Assembly (NCBI GenBank): GCA_013151215.1
Contig: JAADIS010000118.1
Coordinates: 30,117 to 94,116, forward strand
From: Chlorobiota bacterium
GTDB lineage: Bacteria > Bacteroidota > Bacteroidia > Bacteroidales > F082
DNA: 64,000 bases
Direction: 5' to 3'
Part shown: positions 16,264-26,117 of the stretch, piece after piece
Numbering within the stretch: position 1 is the first letter of the stretch
How the letters are laid out: the number at the start of each line of letters is the position of its first letter
Translations under genes and position numbers: made by a program
The notes under the pieces: generated by a model
Databases searched by the model: none
Told to the model about the DNA's origin: nothing
What the model saw: only the letters and a program-made list of their open reading frames with translations

Positions 16264-19050
16264 GTGACAACAATACTGGCAATAGACGACAACAAGAACA
16301 ACCTCCTCACGCTTCAATCGGTACTGGAAGAAAATATCCCGAACTGCAATGTCATCACTGCTGAATCGGCGACAAACTGTATCGAACTAGCCAAACAGCA
16401 CAATCCCGACACCATCCTCATTGATGTGATCATGCCCGGAATAGATGGCTTTGAGGCATGTATAATGCTGAAATCCAATGTTTTGACCAAGTCGATCCCG
16501 GTTATTTTGCTTACGGCCCTAATGACCGACACCAACAGCAAGATTAAAGGCCTTGAAGCCGGGGCAGAAGCATTCTTGCCAAAACCCATCGATACCTCGG
16601 AGCTGATAGCACAAACACGGGCTATGATCCGAATAAAAAAGGCCGAGGAAAAACTGCAAGAAAAAAAACAAAACCTTGAAAACATGGTTTTCGAGCAAGC
16701 ACAGAAGCTAATAACGACCAACAAGGATTACAAACAAATACTCGACAACCTTGGCGAAGGCATCGGCAAGCTTGACGAAAAAAATAATTTCACCTACATA
16801 AACAAGGCCGGGGCCGATATTTTTGAATATACAAAAGAAGAGCTCATAAACCAAAAGCTCAAGACAATATTCTCGGAAGATTGGTATAAGGTACTAATGC
16901 TTGAAAGTGCAAAGGCCGTAAAAGGGGAAGCCGCAAAGTTCCATATAAACATCTATACCAAAACAGGGATAAAGAAAACACTGCTGATAACTGCGATGAC
17001 TGATTATGACGAGGATGGCAACTATAAAGGATCTACCGGCATATTCAGGGACGTCACAAAATCACTAAGGGACGAAAAACTGTTGAAATTGCAGTTCGAC
17101 CTGGCAAAGATAACATCGGCCACGAGCGACATCAAGAAAATCGCCGATGCCTTGCTCAACTTTGCCCTGCAATCGGAAGATATCGACAGCGGGGAGATTT
17201 ATTTATTCGACAAGGACGAACAGATGCTTAAATTGGTTAGCCACAAAGGCCTGTCGAAACGGTTTACCGATTCGGGGGATTTTTTCTCGGGAAACGACAA
17301 GCATTTAAACCTGGTGATGAAGAAAAAGCCCGTTTACGGCAATTACAAAAACATGCTTAAAGGGAAAAAACCGCCGGGACGAACAAAAGAAGGTTTACTG
17401 GCCGCCGGAATTATCCCCATAATCCAAAACGGGAACCTCATAGCCGTTTTAAACGTTGCGTCGCATAAATTCGATAAGATAAGCGACGAGACCAAAAAGA
17501 CCATCGACTATTTGGTAAATCAAATAAAATCGGCACTTAGCCGGATTTTGGCCGAACAAGAAAACCTGAACCATATCGCTAAATACCAAAGCCTTGTGGA
17601 AGGAACCAAAGATGCTATCCTAACTATTAAAGGAGGGCGGGTAGCCGATTGCAACAAAGCCTTGGTCGAAATGCTGAACTGCAAATCAAAGGACGATATC
17701 ATCGGCAAGAGCCCATTGGATTTCACCCCTAAAAAAACTATCAACGGAATAAATTATACCGAAAAGGGACTTTCAGCAATTAAAACAACACTTAAAAACG
17801 GATCAGACGAATTTGAATGGGCACTTCTTAAAACTGATGGAACAATAATATGGGTTGATGCCCGCCTCTCGTTGTTCAGCATCGAAAACAAAAGGTTTAT
17901 AAGTGCGATACTTCACGACCTCACAAATACGCGAAAACAAGACGAGGAAATCCGCAAGTTCAAAACCATAACCGATTCGGCAAACTACGGCTGCCTGTTG
18001 ACCGACCTTGACGGCAATATCATTTATTGCAACGATGCTTACGCACAGATGCACAAGTTAAGCTGCAGCTACCTTAAAGACAGGCACATATCGGTATTCC
18101 ACACCGACAAACAAATGAACAAAATAGAACAGATAAACAAGAAGCTCATAAAAACCGGGCATTATTTAACTGAAGAAGTTTGGCATATCGACAAACAAGG
18201 AAACCAATTCCCGACTCTTATGAACGGAGTCCTTATGAAAGACGACAAAAACGAACCTTTATATATTTCAACCACTGCCGTCAATATCTCAGATATAAAA
18301 AAATATGAAAGCGACTTGAAACAGGCGCTGGAAAAGGCAAATGAAAGCGACAAGCTAAAAGCGGCTTTCCTGGCCTCCATATCCCACGAGCTAAGAACAC
18401 CCTTGAATGCCGTTATCGGGTTTTCCCAGATTTTAGGTAGCGAACTAAATCACGACGAAGTGGTTATTTATTCTAACCTGATTTATGAAAGCGGTTTTCA
18501 TTTAAAAGAAATAGTAGAGGATATCTTTTATTTCACATTGGTTAAAAGCGGTCAGGAAAAACTAAACTATTTTAAGATAGATCCGAGATTGCTGCTTGCC
18601 GAAGCACATAAGATATCGCTGGACGTTCAAAAAAATTGCGACAAGCCGCACATTAAGCTCAAGTTGGATATTGACAAAGGGAAGTATGCCGAGACAATAA
18701 TCAGCGATAAGGAAAAAGTATTGCACATTTTCAAGCTTTTAATAAAAAATGCTTTCAAGTTTACGCTCGAAGGCAACATAAACATTGGCTTTTACACCGA
18801 TGACGACAATATCCCGGTTTTCTTCGTTAAGGATACCGGCATTGGAATCCCCGAGGAAAAGCTAGATATAATTTTTGAGTTTTTCCGCCAGGCTGACGAT
18901 TCCTTGTCCAGAAAATATGAAGGTACGGGAATAGGGCTTGCGATCACCCACAAGCTTATTGAAATGCTGGGCGGTAAAATTTGGGTGGAGAGCAAAATTG
19001 AAAAAGGCTCGAGTTTCTTTTTCAAGCTACCCCTTGAGCCCTTGAAATAG
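16264..19050 (+). CDS. Receiver-PAS-GAF-PAS histidine kinase
   Basis: This 928-residue soluble protein has a GTG start. It opens with a receiver domain (ILAIDDNKNN, acceptor Asp near 54 in LIDVIMPG, Lys in FLPKPID). A PAS domain (~150-270), a GAF domain (~275-425) and two more PAS domains (~430-690) follow. The kinase core has SHELRTPLNAVIGF (phospho-His near 708), the N-box LLIKNAFKFT and G-boxes DTGIGIPEEK and GTGIGLAITHK. The N-terminal receiver could accept phosphate from the hybrid kinase encoded 11 bases upstream. No DNA-binding output is present in either protein, so the final effector lies elsewhere. Its 3' end overlaps the convergent mobA gene by 24 bases. Confidence 0.92.
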   Translation: MTTILAIDDNKNNLLTLQSVLEENIPNCNVITAESATNCIELAKQHNPDTILIDVIMPGIDGFEACIMLKSNVLTKSIPVILLTALMTDTNSKIKGLEAGAEAFLPKPIDTSELIAQTRAMIRIKKAEEKLQEKKQNLENMVFEQAQKLITTNKDYKQILDNLGEGIGKLDEKNNFTYINKAGADIFEYTKEELINQKLKTIFSEDWYKVLMLESAKAVKGEAAKFHINIYTKTGIKKTLLITAMTDYDEDGNYKGSTGIFRDVTKSLRDEKLLKLQFDLAKITSATSDIKKIADALLNFALQSEDIDSGEIYLFDKDEQMLKLVSHKGLSKRFTDSGDFFSGNDKHLNLVMKKKPVYGNYKNMLKGKKPPGRTKEGLLAAGIIPIIQNGNLIAVLNVASHKFDKISDETKKTIDYLVNQIKSALSRILAEQENLNHIAKYQSLVEGTKDAILTIKGGRVADCNKALVEMLNCKSKDDIIGKSPLDFTPKKTINGINYTEKGLSAIKTTLKNGSDEFEWALLKTDGTIIWVDARLSLFSIENKRFISAILHDLTNTRKQDEEIRKFKTITDSANYGCLLTDLDGNIIYCNDAYAQMHKLSCSYLKDRHISVFHTDKQMNKIEQINKKLIKTGHYLTEEVWHIDKQGNQFPTLMNGVLMKDDKNEPLYISTTAVNISDIKKYESDLKQALEKANESDKLKAAFLASISHELRTPLNAVIGFSQILGSELNHDEVVIYSNLIYESGFHLKEIVEDIFYFTLVKSGQEKLNYFKIDPRLLLAEAHKISLDVQKNCDKPHIKLKLDIDKGKYAETIISDKEKVLHIFKLLIKNAFKFTLEGNINIGFYTDDDNIPVFFVKDTGIGIPEEKLDIIFEFFRQADDSLSRKYEGTGIGLAITHKLIEMLGGKIWVESKIEKGSSFFFKLPLEPLK

Positions 19051-19635
19051 ATCATTGTTATTTCTCAAATCCCCCGGGCTGTTGAGATTGCTAAAAGTTC
19101 CGGGATTGTAATATTCCCAATCGCTTAAATCAAGCTTCTTCATCTTAATGGAACCCAAGAAATTCATCAGCTTATAATCTCCCTTATCGATGAAAGCACA
19201 CAAAACGTTTATTAAGCTTGAATTATAATAAGCACATAAAGGCTCTGCTTTGTTGTTCGGGTGCACAGGGACTAAAGCATCGAAGTTCTTATCGATGTTT
19301 TTTATTAAGAAACCGATAAAGCTTGAATCGATATAGGGTGTGTCGCAGGAAAGGAAAATATTTATCTCGTTCTTCGCATGTTTTAAACAAGAGAGGACCC
19401 CTCCCATAGGGCCCACGCCAATTATCTCATCTTCAATAATTTGAATATTGTATTTTTGGTAATCAAGCGGTCTGTTGGCACTCAAGACAAGATTCCCGCA
19501 GTTTGGGCGAAGAGCCTCGATGGCGTATTCCACGAGAGGTTTCCCCATAAAGTTTTTCTGCCCTTTATCACTTCCCATCCGTGTACTTTTCCCGCCCGAC
19601 AATATAATCCCGGTAATATCAGCCTTGTCGATCAT
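19027..19635 (-). CDS. mobA: Molybdenum cofactor guanylyltransferase MobA
   Basis: This 202-residue nucleotidyltransferase joins GMP to molybdopterin to make the guanine dinucleotide cofactor used by DMSO-reductase-family enzymes such as nitrate, polysulfide/tetrathionate and formate oxidoreductases. The GTP-binding start GIILSGGKSTRMGSDKG (residues ~10-26), the FMGKPLVEYAIEAL block and the metal-binding FLSCDTPYI are all present, and the length is typical. It is a stand-alone gene convergent with the sensor kinase (24-base tail overlap). No molybdoenzyme is encoded in this window, so the user of the cofactor must lie elsewhere. Confidence 0.9.
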   Translation of the reverse strand: MIDKADITGIILSGGKSTRMGSDKGQKNFMGKPLVEYAIEALRPNCGNLVLSANRPLDYQKYNIQIIEDEIIGVGPMGGVLSCLKHAKNEINIFLSCDTPYIDSSFIGFLIKNIDKNFDALVPVHPNNKAEPLCAYYNSSLINVLCAFIDKGDYKLMNFLGSIKMKKLDLSDWEYYNPGTFSNLNSPGDLRNNNDLFQGLKG

Positions 19636-19681
19636 AAAACAAAAATAGTCATTTTATTTCCCGACATCTCAAATTAAATAC

Positions 19682-19689
19682 TAACTTTG
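19682..19689 (+). promoter_or_regulatory. -7 promoter element upstream of pssA
   Basis: TAACTTTG matches TAnnTTTG and ends 39 bases before the pssA ATG, in the divergent gap from mobA. No strong -33 element was identified. Confidence 0.4.
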
Positions 19690-19728
19690 AACTTAAATAT
19701 CTCATAGCAAGATAAAAATCATAGACTG

Positions 19729-20460
19729 ATGAATATAAAAAACCATATTCCCAACATGCTCACGCTAACAAATATGCTGGCAGGAATTTTATCAATTTAC
19801 ATGGCAATGAAAGGAGACTTGGTAACGGCCTCGTATTTAATATTTATCGCTGCTGTTTTTGACTTTCTGGACGGTTTTACCGCAAGGTTGCTCAACGCTT
19901 ATTCCGAGATAGGGGCACAGCTGGATTCCCTTGCCGATTTGGTCTCATTCGGCCTTGCGCCGGGGTTTGTCCTGTTTAACATGATAAACATCAGTCATGG
20001 CCAGCCTGGCAACACAGCCTCCAGCACGACATTCATGCCTTTCCTGGGCTTTATCATCCCCCTTTTCGCTGCCTTGAGGTTGGCAAAGTTCAATATCGAC
20101 GACAAGCAGCAAAACTCCTTTCTCGGCATTCCAACACCGGCAGTTGCAATACTGATAGCATCCTACCCCCTAATCAAAAGTTATCTTTATCATGACAGGG
20201 GTTTGTACTATATGATCATAACAAACACTTATTTCCTTACCGCAACTGCGTTTGCCATGTCGTTTTTGATGGTTGTCCCGCTTCCGATGTTCGCATTTAA
20301 ATTTAAAAACTACGGATGGAAGGACAACAAAGTGAAATATGTTTTTCTCGCGTTAAGCCTAATACTGATAATAATATTTAAATCAGTGGCAATACCTGTA
20401 ATAATCGCGTTCTATTTATTATTGTCGCTCGTTTTTTATCTTACTGATATACAAAGTTGA
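19729..20460 (+). CDS. pssA: CDP-diacylglycerol-serine O-phosphatidyltransferase
   Basis: This 243-residue integral membrane enzyme makes phosphatidylserine, the precursor of phosphatidylethanolamine. The CDP-alcohol phosphotransferase signature DGFTARLL...GAQLDSLAD (about residues 48-71, with the four conserved aspartates) is intact. The N-terminus (IPNMLTLTNMLAGILSIY) and about seven hydrophobic helices fit the Bacillus-type, membrane-embedded class rather than the E. coli PssA type. The gene converges on lptB with a 14-base gap. Confidence 0.93.
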   Translation: MNIKNHIPNMLTLTNMLAGILSIYMAMKGDLVTASYLIFIAAVFDFLDGFTARLLNAYSEIGAQLDSLADLVSFGLAPGFVLFNMINISHGQPGNTASSTTFMPFLGFIIPLFAALRLAKFNIDDKQQNSFLGIPTPAVAILIASYPLIKSYLYHDRGLYYMIITNTYFLTATAFAMSFLMVVPLPMFAFKFKNYGWKDNKVKYVFLALSLILIIIFKSVAIPVIIAFYLLLSLVFYLTDIQS

Positions 20461-20474
20461 TCGCTAATGGTTTT

Positions 20475-21212
20475 TCAAGAGAAATCCTTGCGCCTCAACT
20501 CGAAGTTTTTCCCCAAATAAACGTTCCTGACATGCTTGTCGTTAGCCAGCTCCTCCGCTGTGCCTTGTTTCAATATCGACCCTTCGAACAATAAATAAGC
20601 CCTGTCAACAATGGTCAGCGTTTCGTGAACGTTGTGGTCGGTTATGAGGATGCCTATGTTTTTTTCCTTCAGCTTTGAAACTATCATTTGTATGTCTTCC
20701 ACGGCTATCGGGTCAACGCCTGCAAAAGGCTCGTCCAGCAATATAAAATTGGGGCTTACTGCCAGGGCCCTGGCAATTTCCGTCCTGCGGCGCTCCCCGC
20801 CCGACAACTGTATGCCTTTGCTCTTGCGGATATGTTGCAGGCCGAATTCGCCGAGCAAGGACTCCAGCTTTTCTGCTTGCTCCGTTTTTGTCATCTTGGT
20901 AAACTGCATCACGGCCTTTAGGTTATCTTCTATGCTAAGCTGGCGGAATACCGATGCCTCCTGGGCCAGGTAGCCAACTCCCAACTGAGCGCGCTTATAC
21001 ATCGGCATTTGCGTAATCTCCTGATCATCAAGATGCACAGAGCCCGAATTTGGCTTTATCAATCCTACTATCATATAAAAAGAAGTTGTTTTCCCGGCTC
21101 CGTTTGGCCCAAGCAACCCAATAATCTCACCTTGGTTCACTTCTACCGAAACATTGTTGGCAACAGTCCGCTTGCCATACTTCTTTACCAAATCCTTTGT
21201 CCAAAGCTTCAT
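20475..21212 (-). CDS. lptB: LPS export ABC transporter ATPase LptB
   Basis: This 245-residue cytoplasmic ATPase powers lipopolysaccharide extraction from the inner membrane together with LptF/LptG. It has Walker A GPNGAGKTT (~34-42), the Q-loop region YLAQEASVF, signature LSGGERRRTEIARAL, Walker B FILLDEPFAGVDP and the switch histidine in ITDHNVHET. The YLAQEASVFRQL and DPIAVEDIQ blocks are typical of LptB. It lies 17 bases downstream of the arabinose-5-phosphate isomerase gene, a classic pairing for LPS core synthesis and export. Confidence 0.93.
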   Translation of the reverse strand: MKLWTKDLVKKYGKRTVANNVSVEVNQGEIIGLLGPNGAGKTTSFYMIVGLIKPNSGSVHLDDQEITQMPMYKRAQLGVGYLAQEASVFRQLSIEDNLKAVMQFTKMTKTEQAEKLESLLGEFGLQHIRKSKGIQLSGGERRRTEIARALAVSPNFILLDEPFAGVDPIAVEDIQMIVSKLKEKNIGILITDHNVHETLTIVDRAYLLFEGSILKQGTAEELANDKHVRNVYLGKNFELRRKDFS

Positions 21213-21229
21213 AGGTTTGTAAAATTAGT

Positions 21230-22189
21230 TTAAAATATCCCTTCGTTCAATATATCGTGCAAATGTATAACTCCTTTATATTTTCCGTCGTCAACAACAA
21301 GCAGCTGTGTAATATTATTCTCGCGCATTACGGACAAGGCATTAACCACAAGCTCATCCCTTTCAATAGTACGAGGGTTTCCCGACATGATTTCACGGGC
21401 TTTCAATCTTGCAAAATCAGGGTTCTTTTCTATCATCCTCCTTATGTCGCCATCTGTTATAACCCCGATCAGGGCCCCGCTATCAAGAACTGCGGTAGCC
21501 CCAAGTCGTTTCGACGATATTTCGATTATCACTTTTGTTGCCGACTCGCTTGCCTCGACAACAGGAACTTCGTTTTTTATTGAAATATCGCCCACCCTGA
21601 CGAACATGCGCTTACCCAAGGCCCCGCCCGGATGGAATTTCGCAAAATCGCTGGGGGTAAAGCCTTTCAGGTCCAACAAACTTATAGCCAGGGCGTCGCC
21701 CATAACCAATTGTGCCGTGGTGCTGGATGTGGGAGCCAGATTGTTCGGGCAGGCTTCGCGCTCCACAGTAGTGTTTAAAATATAATCAGACCGCAGCGCC
21801 AAATACGAATCAAGATTGCCCACCATGGCAACGAGCATGTTTCCACGGGCTTTTATTAAAGGTGCAAGAATTTTTACCTCAGGAGTTTCGCCGCTTTTTG
21901 ATATGGCTATAACGATATCGTTTTGCTGGATAATCCCCAAATCGCCATGAATAGCATCGGCAGCATGCATAAATATCGAAGGGGTGCCAGTTGAATTAAG
22001 GGTGGCGACAATCTTGTTCGCTATAATCGCACTTTTGCCAATACCCGTAATTATCACCCTTCCCTCGGAATTAAAAATATCCTTGACAACGCTGATAAAA
22101 TCATCATTGACCGATTTTAACATTGACTGTATGGAAACTATTTCATTTTCAATGGCTAAAAGAGCCGACCTCCTAATTTTTTCGTCCAC
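21230..22189 (-). CDS. kdsD: D-arabinose-5-phosphate isomerase (KdsD/KpsF/GutQ family)
   Basis: This 319-residue enzyme starts at GTG. It converts ribulose-5-phosphate to arabinose-5-phosphate, the first step to Kdo for lipopolysaccharide. An N-terminal SIS domain (~35-170; VIITGIGKSAIIANK, AISKSGETPEV) is followed by two CBS domains (~205-319; GVITDGDIRRM, VVDDGKYKGVIHLHDIL). Length and architecture are typical. It is upstream of and probably co-transcribed with lptB. KdsD, KpsF and GutQ cannot be told apart by sequence alone, but the lptB context favours KdsD. Confidence 0.9.
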   Translation of the reverse strand: MDEKIRRSALLAIENEIVSIQSMLKSVNDDFISVVKDIFNSEGRVIITGIGKSAIIANKIVATLNSTGTPSIFMHAADAIHGDLGIIQQNDIVIAISKSGETPEVKILAPLIKARGNMLVAMVGNLDSYLALRSDYILNTTVEREACPNNLAPTSSTTAQLVMGDALAISLLDLKGFTPSDFAKFHPGGALGKRMFVRVGDISIKNEVPVVEASESATKVIIEISSKRLGATAVLDSGALIGVITDGDIRRMIEKNPDFARLKAREIMSGNPRTIERDELVVNALSVMRENNITQLLVVDDGKYKGVIHLHDILNEGIF

Positions 22190-22290
22190 TTTTATTTTTT
22201 TTTAAATAAACTTGTTATACTCAGATTTATTATAGCTATATTTGTAATAATCGAATATAAGAAAAACAAGCAAAATAAGTTATTAATCAT

Positions 22291-22298
22291 TATATTTG
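22291..22298 (+). promoter_or_regulatory. -7 promoter element of recQ
   Basis: TATATTTG matches TAnnTTTG and lies 39 bases before the recQ ATG. A second TATATTTG at 22237-22244 shares the following GTAA, so there may be tandem start sites in this divergent gap. Confidence 0.45.
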
Positions 22299-22337
22299 TA
22301 AAGATTAATATAAATACAAAGATAATTTTTCTTGATA

Positions 22338-24551
22338 ATGAGTATTAATAAAACGAAAGTTGATCTGAAACGCACACTGAAGTCGTTTTTCGGCTTTAAC
22401 AGTTTCAAAGGAAATCAGGAGCCGATTATTGAAAGCGTTTTAAATGGGGAAGACACTTTTGTGGTTATGCCTACGGGGGGGGGGAAATCGTTATGCTATC
22501 AGCTTCCGGCAATTAACAGGCCCGGAACGGCAATTGTGGTTTCACCTCTTATAGCGCTGATGAAGAACCAGGTTGACATGATAAGGAACTTCGGCAGCGA
22601 AAGATGCATAGCCCATGTGATGAATTCCTCGCTTTCAAAGACCGAGATGATGGAGGTTAGGGCCGATTTGCTTGCCGGCAATACAAAATTGCTCTATATG
22701 GCGCCCGAATCACTTACCAAGGAAGAAAACATAGAATTCTTGCGCAATATAGAAATATCCTTTTATGCCATCGACGAGGCTCATTGCATCTCTGAATGGG
22801 GGCATGATTTCAGGCCTGAATACCGTAAATTACGGCCGATCATTGATGCAATCGGCCATAAGGTACCTATTATCGCCTTAACCGCAACTGCCACCTTGAA
22901 GGTTCAGGAAGACATCTTAAAAAATCTTGAGATACCAAATGCCACTGTTTATAAATCATCTTTCGACAGAACAAACCTATATTACGAAGTAAGGCCGAAA
23001 ACAAAGAATGTTGTAAAAGACATTATAAAATATATAAAAACACAAGCTAACAAATCGGGGATCATTTACTGCCTTAGCCGCAAGAAAGTTGAGGAAATCG
23101 CTGAATCGCTGGTAGTTAACGGAATAAGGGCCCTGCCGTACCATGCCGGCCTGGATGCGGCTACGAGAAGGAATAACCAAGACGGCTTCCTTATGGAAGA
23201 GGTAGAGGTAATTGTTGCCACGATAGCATTTGGTATGGGGATAGACAAACCCGACATACGCTTTGTTATACACCACGATATCCCAAAAAGTATTGAAGGC
23301 TATTATCAGGAGACCGGAAGGGGAGGCCGCGACGGCGGCGAAGGCAATTGCATTACTTTTTATAGCTATGACGATATTCAGAAACTAGAAAAGTTTATGA
23401 AAGACAAGCCTGTTGCCGAACAGGAAATAGCAAAAGAACTATTGTTCGAAACTGTTGCTTATGCTGAATCCTCAGTATGCCGGCATCGTTTGTTGCTTCA
23501 TTACTTTGGGGAAATATATACTAAAGACAATTGTGGAGCCTGCGATAACTGCCTCACCCCTAAAGAGAAATTCGAAGGCATGGAAGATATTAAACTGGTC
23601 ATCGAGGTTGTTGATGCCTTAAAAGAACAGTTCAAGGCTAAATTGATTTCCGATTTTATCTCTGGCCATAAAAGTGGCGACATAAAGTCGATCAAACTTG
23701 ACAAACACGAACTGTTTGCTTCGGGAAAAGAAAAGAGCGACGACCCGAAATACTGGATGACTACTATTAGACAGGCTCTCATAAATAGGTTTATCGAAAA
23801 AGAGATTGAGAACTATGGCATCCTAAAAGGTACGGAAGCAGGAAGGAAATATGCAAAAAACCCATACAGCATCCTCATTGCCAAAGATCATGATTATGAC
23901 AACAGCGGCAACGACGGAATAATTACGAATAGCGGGGGACAAAAAAACAGCGGTACTGACAACTCCTTGTTCTTAATGCTCAAGGATTTAAGAAAAGACC
24001 TGTCGAGAAAGGAAAAACTTCCTCCTTTTGTTATTTTTCAAGACCCGTCACTTGAGGATATGGCAATCCAATATCCGATAAGCATGGATGAAATGCAGCA
24101 AATTATAGGTGTTGGCGCCGGAAAGGCAAAGAAATACGGCAAACCTTTCCTCGAATTGATAAAGCAATATGTTGAGGAAAACGATATTACACGCCCTAAC
24201 GATATGGTTATAAAGTCAGTGGTAAATAAATCAGGCCTAAAAGTTTATATTATCAAAAGTATCGACCGCAAATTGCCATTGCCCGACATAGCCCATGCCA
24301 AGAACCTAAGCCTAAGCGAGCTTCTAACAGAAATTGAACGGATAGTTTCGTCTGGCACAAAGGTTGACCTGAATTATTATATTCAGGAATTTGTTGATGA
24401 ATATCATCAGGAAGATATTTTTGATTATTTTTCGGAAGAAGCCGAAACCGACTCGCTTGAAGATGCCTTGACTGAACTTGGCGAGGCTGAATATAGCGAG
24501 GAGGAAGTTAGGTTGATGAGAATTAAATTTTTATCGGAAGTTGGAAACTAA
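22338..24551 (+). CDS. recQ: ATP-dependent DNA helicase RecQ
   Basis: This 3'-5' DNA helicase is involved in recombination and replication-fork repair. I place the start at the ATG at 22338 (MSINKTKVDLK), not an in-frame TTG two codons earlier. Motifs: VVMPTGGGKSLCYQLP (Walker A), YAIDEAHCISEWGHDFRP (DEAH and the RecQ aromatic loop), ALTATAT, and the C-terminal helicase half with YYQETGRGGRDG. These are followed by the RQC zinc site (Cys in SVCRHR, then CGACDNC), a winged helix, and an HRDC region (~560-640). The 737-residue length, longer than E. coli RecQ, is usual in Bacteroidota. Its last codons overlap the next gene. Confidence 0.95.
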   Translation: MSINKTKVDLKRTLKSFFGFNSFKGNQEPIIESVLNGEDTFVVMPTGGGKSLCYQLPAINRPGTAIVVSPLIALMKNQVDMIRNFGSERCIAHVMNSSLSKTEMMEVRADLLAGNTKLLYMAPESLTKEENIEFLRNIEISFYAIDEAHCISEWGHDFRPEYRKLRPIIDAIGHKVPIIALTATATLKVQEDILKNLEIPNATVYKSSFDRTNLYYEVRPKTKNVVKDIIKYIKTQANKSGIIYCLSRKKVEEIAESLVVNGIRALPYHAGLDAATRRNNQDGFLMEEVEVIVATIAFGMGIDKPDIRFVIHHDIPKSIEGYYQETGRGGRDGGEGNCITFYSYDDIQKLEKFMKDKPVAEQEIAKELLFETVAYAESSVCRHRLLLHYFGEIYTKDNCGACDNCLTPKEKFEGMEDIKLVIEVVDALKEQFKAKLISDFISGHKSGDIKSIKLDKHELFASGKEKSDDPKYWMTTIRQALINRFIEKEIENYGILKGTEAGRKYAKNPYSILIAKDHDYDNSGNDGIITNSGGQKNSGTDNSLFLMLKDLRKDLSRKEKLPPFVIFQDPSLEDMAIQYPISMDEMQQIIGVGAGKAKKYGKPFLELIKQYVEENDITRPNDMVIKSVVNKSGLKVYIIKSIDRKLPLPDIAHAKNLSLSELLTEIERIVSSGTKVDLNYYIQEFVDEYHQEDIFDYFSEEAETDSLEDALTELGEAEYSEEEVRLMRIKFLSEVGN

Positions 24552-25026
24552 AATTATTCTTAAACTCATCGCCCCTCTGTTGTTATTGATGATTTCGTCA
24601 TGCTATAACGTTAATAAAAATGAAGTGGTAAAACCTGGGCATTTCTTCAATGAGGAGAAAATGATAAACGTTTTAACCGATATCCAAATTGCCGAGGGAA
24701 CCCTAAGCTATGAACGGACAAAAAGGATCGACATTAAAGATTTAAAAGCAGCCTACTATAACCAGGTGTTCTTAAAATATGGCATTACCGCCGTCGATTT
24801 TAAGCAAAACATGGATTATTATAACTCCTCGCCCGAAAGAATTGAAAAAGTCCTCGAAAAAGTTTTGGAAAACATAAATCAGATGCAAGGCGACCTGGAA
24901 AGGAAAATCGCCGATTCGCTGAGGGTCATTCGTGTTCAGGACAGCATTAGGAAGGCAGATAGCATTGTACTTATAATAAGAAACGACAGCCTGAGGCTTT
25001 TGGACAGCTTAAACGCCCACGATTAA
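24541..25026 (+). CDS. DUF4296-type lipoprotein
   Basis: This 161-residue lipoprotein begins at a TTG that overlaps the last 11 bases of recQ, so expression is probably coupled. The signal peptide ends in the lipobox MISSC (about Cys22). The mature part is mainly helical and matches the Bacteroidota DUF4296 pattern: an N-terminal block (KMINVLTDIQIAEGTL) and YYNQVFLKYGITAVDFKQNMDYYNSSPE. A long charged helix with repeated DS and RI/RV motifs (~115-158) follows and is probably a coiled coil. Function unknown. Confidence 0.8.
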   Translation: METKIILKLIAPLLLLMISSCYNVNKNEVVKPGHFFNEEKMINVLTDIQIAEGTLSYERTKRIDIKDLKAAYYNQVFLKYGITAVDFKQNMDYYNSSPERIEKVLEKVLENINQMQGDLERKIADSLRVIRVQDSIRKADSIVLIIRNDSLRLLDSLNAHD

Positions 25027-25052
25027 ATGTGTTTTACACAACGAAAAAAACA

Positions 25053-25952
25053 TCATTCAATGATCGCATTATAGATGTTATCCGCCAAACGGCTTGCCCC
25101 TATCCTAAAATAGCCTTTGTTAAGCCACTCTTCACCAAGAATATTTTTTACGAGCAGATAATAAGAAACAGCCTCCCCGGGAGTTGATATTCCACCGGCA
25201 GCCTTAATACCGATCATCTTACCCGTTTTGTCGAAATATTCCTTAATGGTATCCAGCATTATCAAAAACGCCTCATGGGTGGCGGCAGGTTCTATTTTGC
25301 CCGTTGAGGTCTTCAGGAAATCAGCCCCGCCCAAGATAGACAACTCACATGCTTTGCGTATTAAGGAAGGCTTTTTTAATTCGCCTGTTTCGAGTATCAC
25401 TTTCAAATGCGTCCCGCCACAAACGGCCTTGATTCCCTTGACTTCATTCATCACAAAATCATAGTCGCCCTCCAGCAACCGTCCTCGGCTAATAACCATG
25501 TCGATCTCGTCAGCGCCCTCGGCAATCGCATAAGCAACTTCGGCAATGCGCAGGTCAAGAGGCGAATGCCCGCTTGGGAAAGCACCGGCTACACAAGCCG
25601 TATTTATTCCCGAGCCGTCGAGCCCGGACGATACCAGCTTCGCAAAAACAGGATAAACACAAATGGCTGCCACATTAGGTATTTCTTGTGAATCATCAGC
25701 GTACGACATCCCTTTCAGGCATAAGTTTTTTACTTTTTTAATGTTGTCGGCGCCGCTTAAGGTAGTGAGGTCTATTAAGCCGAGAATGTCCTTATATACT
25801 TGCTTAATCGCAGCCCCCGATAAATTCATACTTATCGCGCCGCAGCGCTTCTTCAGCTGTTGTATATCGAAATTATAGTCGTTGAAATTATGCATTATCA
25901 TTTTTTCTGCAAATTTAATATTATTCGTTAACGGATAATTCCTGCTATCCAA
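25053..25952 (-). CDS. deoC: Deoxyribose-phosphate aldolase
   Basis: This class I aldolase splits 2-deoxyribose-5-phosphate into glyceraldehyde-3-phosphate and acetaldehyde in deoxynucleoside catabolism. The TIM-barrel motifs are visible: LIDLTTLSG, AAICVYP, VAGAFPSG, EIDMVISRG, HLKVILETGEL and the Schiff-base loop DFLKTSTGKIEPAAT. The 299 residues include an extension of about 50 at the N-terminus, so MIMHNFNDY (25898) or MHNFNDY (25892) is an alternative start. Together with the secreted nuclease at 30708-32885 it could support use of DNA as a carbon source (inference). It converges with the DUF4296 gene. Confidence 0.93.
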   Translation of the reverse strand: MDSRNYPLTNNIKFAEKMIMHNFNDYNFDIQQLKKRCGAISMNLSGAAIKQVYKDILGLIDLTTLSGADNIKKVKNLCLKGMSYADDSQEIPNVAAICVYPVFAKLVSSGLDGSGINTACVAGAFPSGHSPLDLRIAEVAYAIAEGADEIDMVISRGRLLEGDYDFVMNEVKGIKAVCGGTHLKVILETGELKKPSLIRKACELSILGGADFLKTSTGKIEPAATHEAFLIMLDTIKEYFDKTGKMIGIKAAGGISTPGEAVSYYLLVKNILGEEWLNKGYFRIGASRLADNIYNAIIE

Positions 25953-26117
25953 TACCGTAAGAAAGATATGGTCAAAGGCGCCATTATCATTGTATTTAAA
26001 AAAATAAAATAATTTAATGAATTTTATATGCTGTATGTCAGTTCATTATGATTATGAAGAATAATATTGCCCATTATGGCACAACTGTTGAGAACAACTT
26101 CACCTCTAATTTAATTT

